Position numbers and translations under genes: made by a program. This document shows positions 61,306 through 64,000 of a stretch of 64,000 bases of DNA, in pieces. The stretch is from JAWOLE01 sp963815655 (lineage in GTDB: Bacteria > Acidobacteriota > Thermoanaerobaculia > UBA5066 > Gp7-AA6). Position 1 is the stretch's first letter. Each line of letters begins with the position of its first letter. A model generated the notes under the pieces. That model was not told the DNA's origin. It did no database searches and was given only the letters and a program-made list of their open reading frames with translations. The stretch covers positions 2,728,001-2,792,000 of the forward strand of contig CAWFHK010000001.1 in NCBI GenBank assembly GCA_963815655.1. Reading direction: 5' to 3'.

Positions 61306-61875
61306 TCAAGGTTCGCAGCCCGGGCCCGCGGCCGCCCCCTTCTTCGGCAGCTGCACGTCGAAGGTGATGTCCCAGCTGTAGTCGACATTGTCGCTCATCT
61401 TCTTGCCGGTCATGCGGCCCGCGAGCTTTCCTCCGAGAGCGAGGTTCCCCGAGAGCTTTTCGATCTTTAACTCCTTGTCCTTCGGGAAATCGAAGACCCA
61501 CTGCCGCCCCAGCATGGGCGAGGAGGCGTGATTGATGCTCATCTCGACGGACTTGACCGCGCCGGGGCTCGGCGCCGCCGTCCCTCCTCCCGGGCAGAAT
61601 CCCAGGCTGATCAGGGTCCGCGCCTTTCCGCCGGCGTCCTTGTCCTTCGGATAGGAGTTGAATTCGAAGGCCGTGACTTCCTCGGCGGAGATCGGAGCCT
61701 CCATGAAGACGAGCGTCACTCCCTTCTCGTCGTACATTGCGACCTCGCAGTGTTTCAAGGCGAACGGCTTGCCGCCGATGACGCCCTTGGCCAGGCACTT
61801 GTCGTCCGCTCGCGCCGGAGCGGCAAGAGCGAGAAGGACCGAGGCGGAGAGAAGAAGGATGCGCGCGTAAAACAT
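61306..61875 (-). CDS. exported protein of unknown function
   Basis: A 189-residue protein; ATG 61875 follows GGAAGGAG and gives a signal peptide (ILLLSASVLLALAAPARA). The mature part is beta-rich: VIGGKPFALKHCEVAMYDEK, GVTLVFMEAPISAEEVTAFE, ALGGKLAGRMTGKKMSDNVD, YSWDITFDVQLPKKG. Three Cys (DDKCLAKG, KHCEV, GFCPGG) might form disulfides. No family recognised with confidence. Confidence 0.72.
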   Translation of the reverse strand: MFYARILLLSASVLLALAAPARADDKCLAKGVIGGKPFALKHCEVAMYDEKGVTLVFMEAPISAEEVTAFEFNSYPKDKDAGGKARTLISLGFCPGGGTAAPSPGAVKSVEMSINHASSPMLGRQWVFDFPKDKELKIEKLSGNLALGGKLAGRMTGKKMSDNVDYSWDITFDVQLPKKGAAAGPGCEP

Positions 61876-61924
61876 GGGTTTCTCCTTCCAACGGGCCGGG
61901 CTGCGGCCCGCCGCTTCATACTCC

Positions 61925-62153
61925 AGCGAGCTCGACTCCGTCAATCGTTTCCAGGGCTGGCAGTCCGGCTTGGGCCGAGGTGAAGCCCCGGCGGCGGGGC
62001 CGCCTCCCGGAGGAGGCCTGAGAGAGGGAGCACACCAAGAATCAACAATCGCCTCGCTGCCAATGCGACCGAACGACGAGCGACGGCCCGGTTCTTCAAT
62101 CGCGGCAGGGGCCGTCGCGTGCCGACGAGGGAGGCGGGCCCGACGCCGGGGCG
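61925..62153 (-). repeat. dispersed inverted-repeat element, copy D (truncated)
   Basis: On the minus strand CGCCCCGGCGTCGGGCCCGC to GGCCGTCGCTCGTCG (62153 back to ~62065) matches the left box of copies B and C, followed by the shared GGTGTGCTCCCTC block. The right-hand third is missing; similarity fades after GACTCCGTC at ~61935. Confidence 0.7.
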
Positions 62154-62271
62154 GATGGGATGTTCAGTGGCTCATGTTCAAAATGACCCACTACCCGGGC
62201 GTCGCCTTTGCTCCGGTCGAGCCAATCTGTAGGATAGACGGAGAAACCAGCTCAACGGCAGGGGGTGAACC

Positions 62272-63477
62272 ATGCGAAGCGTTCGAAGAGTCCTGGTCCC
62301 GGTCCTTGCCGGCGCGTTCCTGTGGGCTGGCGCGTGCTCCCGGAAGGAGTCCGCGGCCGTCGCCGCCGGCGGCGCGCCCGTTTCGGAGGACGGCGCCGGC
62401 GGGAAGACCCTGGCCGCGAAGGCGTCTCGCCGGGATTCCCCGAAGGCGCCTCGCATGGACTTCCGGCCGTACCCGGTCATCGACAAGAGGCAGGGGGGCA
62501 TGGTCGTCGGAACGCTGGCGGTGCCGGCCGGCTGGAACGCCGCCAGCAACGTCGAGTGGACCTACTCCAACGTGAGCCTGCCCGTGCGGCTGTCCCTTCG
62601 AATCACCGCGCCCGACGGGTCCGCGTGGCTCGAGGCCTACCCCTCGGAAATGTTCTACTGGCTTCAGCCGCGCGACACGTCGGTCCCGATCGGCGGCAAC
62701 ACCCTCGGGATGATCCACGCGCCGGGCATCGGCGCCGTCGACGCCATGCGCCACTTCCTCCTCGCGCGCTACCGGGGCCGAGCGCAGAACCTCCAGATCG
62801 TGGGGATGCGCCCGATCCCGAACCTGCCCCAGGCCCTCGGCAAGCCCCCCATGGCGGGCGACTCGATCGCCGCCCGCGTGCGCTACACCGTCAACGGCCG
62901 GACGGTGGACGAGGAGTTCTTCGCGATCCTGGGGAGCGTCGTCCGCATTCCCTACAGCGGCCCCCAGGGCGTGACCTACGAGTTCCACCGCTTCCTGACC
63001 TACGCGCACAGCATGGGCGCCGCGGACGGCAAGCTCGACAGCCTCCATCCCGTTCTCGGATACGTCGTCTCCTCCTGGAGGACCGACCCGGCCTGGGAGC
63101 GCTACAGCCAGCAGGTCTTCCAGCAGCTCTCGGCGCAGTTCAACCAGAATCTCGCCGCCGGTTACGCCCGCATCGCGGCGGCGGGGCGGCTCTCCCGCCA
63201 GATCTCCGCGAACAACGACGCGATGATCCAGTCGATCGAGGCGCAGCGGCAGGCGACCAACCGGACGATGGACCGGGTCAACGACAACTTCGACCAGTAC
63301 ATCCGCGGCACCGAGCGGATGGAGGACCCGTACTGGGGCACCTCCGAGCAGTCGTACACGAGCCAGTACCACTGGACCGACGGCTACGGCAACTACCAGC
63401 ACTCCAACGACGCGAACTTCAACCCCAACCTCAACTCGAACCAGAACTGGCAGCTCATGAAGCCCGCCGGGCACTGA
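62272..63477 (+). CDS. putative lipoprotein of unknown function
   Basis: A 401-residue protein with a lipobox-like LWAGAC and a low-complexity linker. The mature domain contains WTYSNVSLPVRLSLRITAPD, SAWLEAYPSEMFYWLQP, MIHAPGIGAVDAMRHFLLAR and RYTVNGRTVDEEFFAILG; the second half is helical with Gln-rich segments (YSQQVFQQLSAQFNQNLAAG, RLSRQISANNDAMIQSIEAQ), and the end is Asn/Tyr-rich (YHWTDGYGNYQHSND, NPNLNSNQNWQLM). Secreted or surface-located; no known family recognised. Confidence 0.75.
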   Translation: MRSVRRVLVPVLAGAFLWAGACSRKESAAVAAGGAPVSEDGAGGKTLAAKASRRDSPKAPRMDFRPYPVIDKRQGGMVVGTLAVPAGWNAASNVEWTYSNVSLPVRLSLRITAPDGSAWLEAYPSEMFYWLQPRDTSVPIGGNTLGMIHAPGIGAVDAMRHFLLARYRGRAQNLQIVGMRPIPNLPQALGKPPMAGDSIAARVRYTVNGRTVDEEFFAILGSVVRIPYSGPQGVTYEFHRFLTYAHSMGAADGKLDSLHPVLGYVVSSWRTDPAWERYSQQVFQQLSAQFNQNLAAGYARIAAAGRLSRQISANNDAMIQSIEAQRQATNRTMDRVNDNFDQYIRGTERMEDPYWGTSEQSYTSQYHWTDGYGNYQHSNDANFNPNLNSNQNWQLMKPAGH

Positions 63478-63488
63478 TGTTCCAGACG

Positions 63489-63555
63489 GGTTTCAGGTTT
63501 CAAGTTTCAAGTTTCAGGAGGCGGCTGAAACCTGAAACTTGAAACTTGAAACCCG
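63489..63555. terminator. long GTTTCAGG/CCTGAAAC hairpin between convergent genes
   Basis: GGGTTTCAGGTTTCAAGTTT at 63489 onward is mirrored by CTGAAACCTGAAACTTGAAA and AACCC ending near 63555, around a short AGGAGGCGG loop. Arms are ~30 bases with two G/A changes that still allow G-U pairing. Well placed to stop transcripts from both sides. Confidence 0.7.
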
Positions 63556-63564
63556 CTCTTTCGC

Positions 63565-63834
63565 CTATCTGGGCTCGAAATAGCCGAGCGGCCTGAGTGT
63601 CCGGGCGCGGGGGTGGGATACCGCGACGCCCTCGCCGAAAGTGTGGGCCCAGAAGCCACGCCTCTCGATCTCCTGCTCAACGGCTTCCGGGAGGTGGAAC
63701 TCGGCCGTGTCGCCGGACCGCACGTAGGTCCACTTCTCGCCCGGAGGGAGGAGCGAGACCGGCCTGTTGGCCAGGAGGAGGCCATAGCAGGGAAGAGGCC
63801 GATCGTTCTGCGAGACATAGATGGCGACCTTCAT
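63565..63834 (-). CDS. small hypothetical protein
   Basis: An 89-residue protein: VAIYVSQNDRPLPCYGLLLA, RPVSLLPPGEKWTYVRSGDT and AEFHLPEAVEQEIERRGFWA. The C-terminal RARTLRPLGYFEPR is rich in basic residues. Purine-rich bases (GGTGGAGG) precede the ATG. No family recognised; length and reading suggest a real, small cytosolic protein. Confidence 0.6.
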   Translation of the reverse strand: MKVAIYVSQNDRPLPCYGLLLANRPVSLLPPGEKWTYVRSGDTAEFHLPEAVEQEIERRGFWAHTFGEGVAVSHPRARTLRPLGYFEPR

Positions 63835-63892
63835 CGCGCGCCTCCACCTTGCATGAACGATGCCGCGACGCCGCAGATTACGCCGCAGGCGC

Positions 63893-64000
63893 CTAACAGC
63901 ACCCGGGCTCGGCCGAGTCCGCCGGCCGGCTTCTGGCCTTCTGGAGAAAGTCGGTCGCCCACCTTTTCCACGCGTCGGACATCTGAGGAAGCGCGAGCAG
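63893..64000 (-). CDS. 3' end of a gene running off the window
   Basis: On the minus strand the frame is open from the window edge to TAG 63893-63895 and reads LLALPQMSDAWKRWATDFLQ, then KARSRPADSAEPGCC. A helical end of a protein is plausible; nothing more can be said. Confidence 0.35.
   Translation of the reverse strand: MLALPQMSDAWKRWATDFLQKARSRPADSAEPGCC

Overview
The window is one contiguous stretch of a very GC-rich bacterial chromosome. Two signatures point to Acidobacteriota: a VWFA-related protein of the type described from that phylum (55817-57556), and a PadR regulator plus ADOP-type (acidobacterial duplicated orphan permease) pair behind a repeated operator (27341-30387). The class cannot be fixed from this sequence; Thermoanaerobaculia or Holophagae-like lineages are my guess. 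I saw no rRNA, tRNA, CRISPR array or phage module.

Layout. 1-6930: secreted or lipid-anchored proteins (hydrolase-TPR protein, NTF2-like protein, TM2 protein, metallo-beta-lactamase fold lipoprotein, FG-GAP/UnbV protein). 7258-16376: an integron gene-cassette array. It has twelve well-formed attC sites, one half site and one degenerate site, with small genes of mixed composition all on the + strand, and no integrase in the window. Cassettes carry two toxin-antitoxin-like pairs (DUF4160/DUF2442 and BrnT with a partner), an AAA ATPase, a HEPN-like protein, small zinc-ribbon and membrane proteins and a gene-less cassette. An IS481-family remnant sits inside the array. 16377-23585: a decay zone with truncated or internally deleted genes (FAD monooxygenase, MBL hydrolase fused to an inverted ADOP fragment, GGDEF, SDR and VOC pieces) among intact secreted proteins. 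23633-30387: cupin, flavin-dependent halogenase-like enzyme, PLP aminotransferase, then PadR/ADOP. 30462-33487 and 44193-46807: two xanthine-dehydrogenase/isoquinoline-oxidoreductase type molybdenum enzyme operons, the second next to a c-type cytochrome. 33541-42499: sulfatase, then a translationally coupled nucleotide-sugar/glycan cluster (GtrB/ArnC-like glycosyltransferase, WecD-like acetyltransferase, WecE-like aminotransferase, methyltransferase) and a convergent YfhO-like membrane protein. 47022-63834: mostly exported proteins (LRR protein, large metzincin protease, VWFA-related protein, BNR-repeat protein), plus a YheT-like hydrolase, a PPi-type phosphofructokinase and an OsmC-family protein.

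The main discoveries are the integrase-less cassette array, whose attC sites share one sequence pattern, and an OsmC-family gene (53631-54074) whose second catalytic cysteine is encoded by in-frame TGA, followed by a bacterial SECIS-like hairpin. It is a probable selenoprotein that a standard gene call would truncate. A ~370-bp dispersed repeat with long imperfect terminal inverted repeats occurs four times, and several smaller hairpin-repeat families fill intergenic gaps. Three genes (ADOP permease and both molybdenum-enzyme subunits of the first operon) each appear to carry one extra base, which may be assembly error or recent decay.
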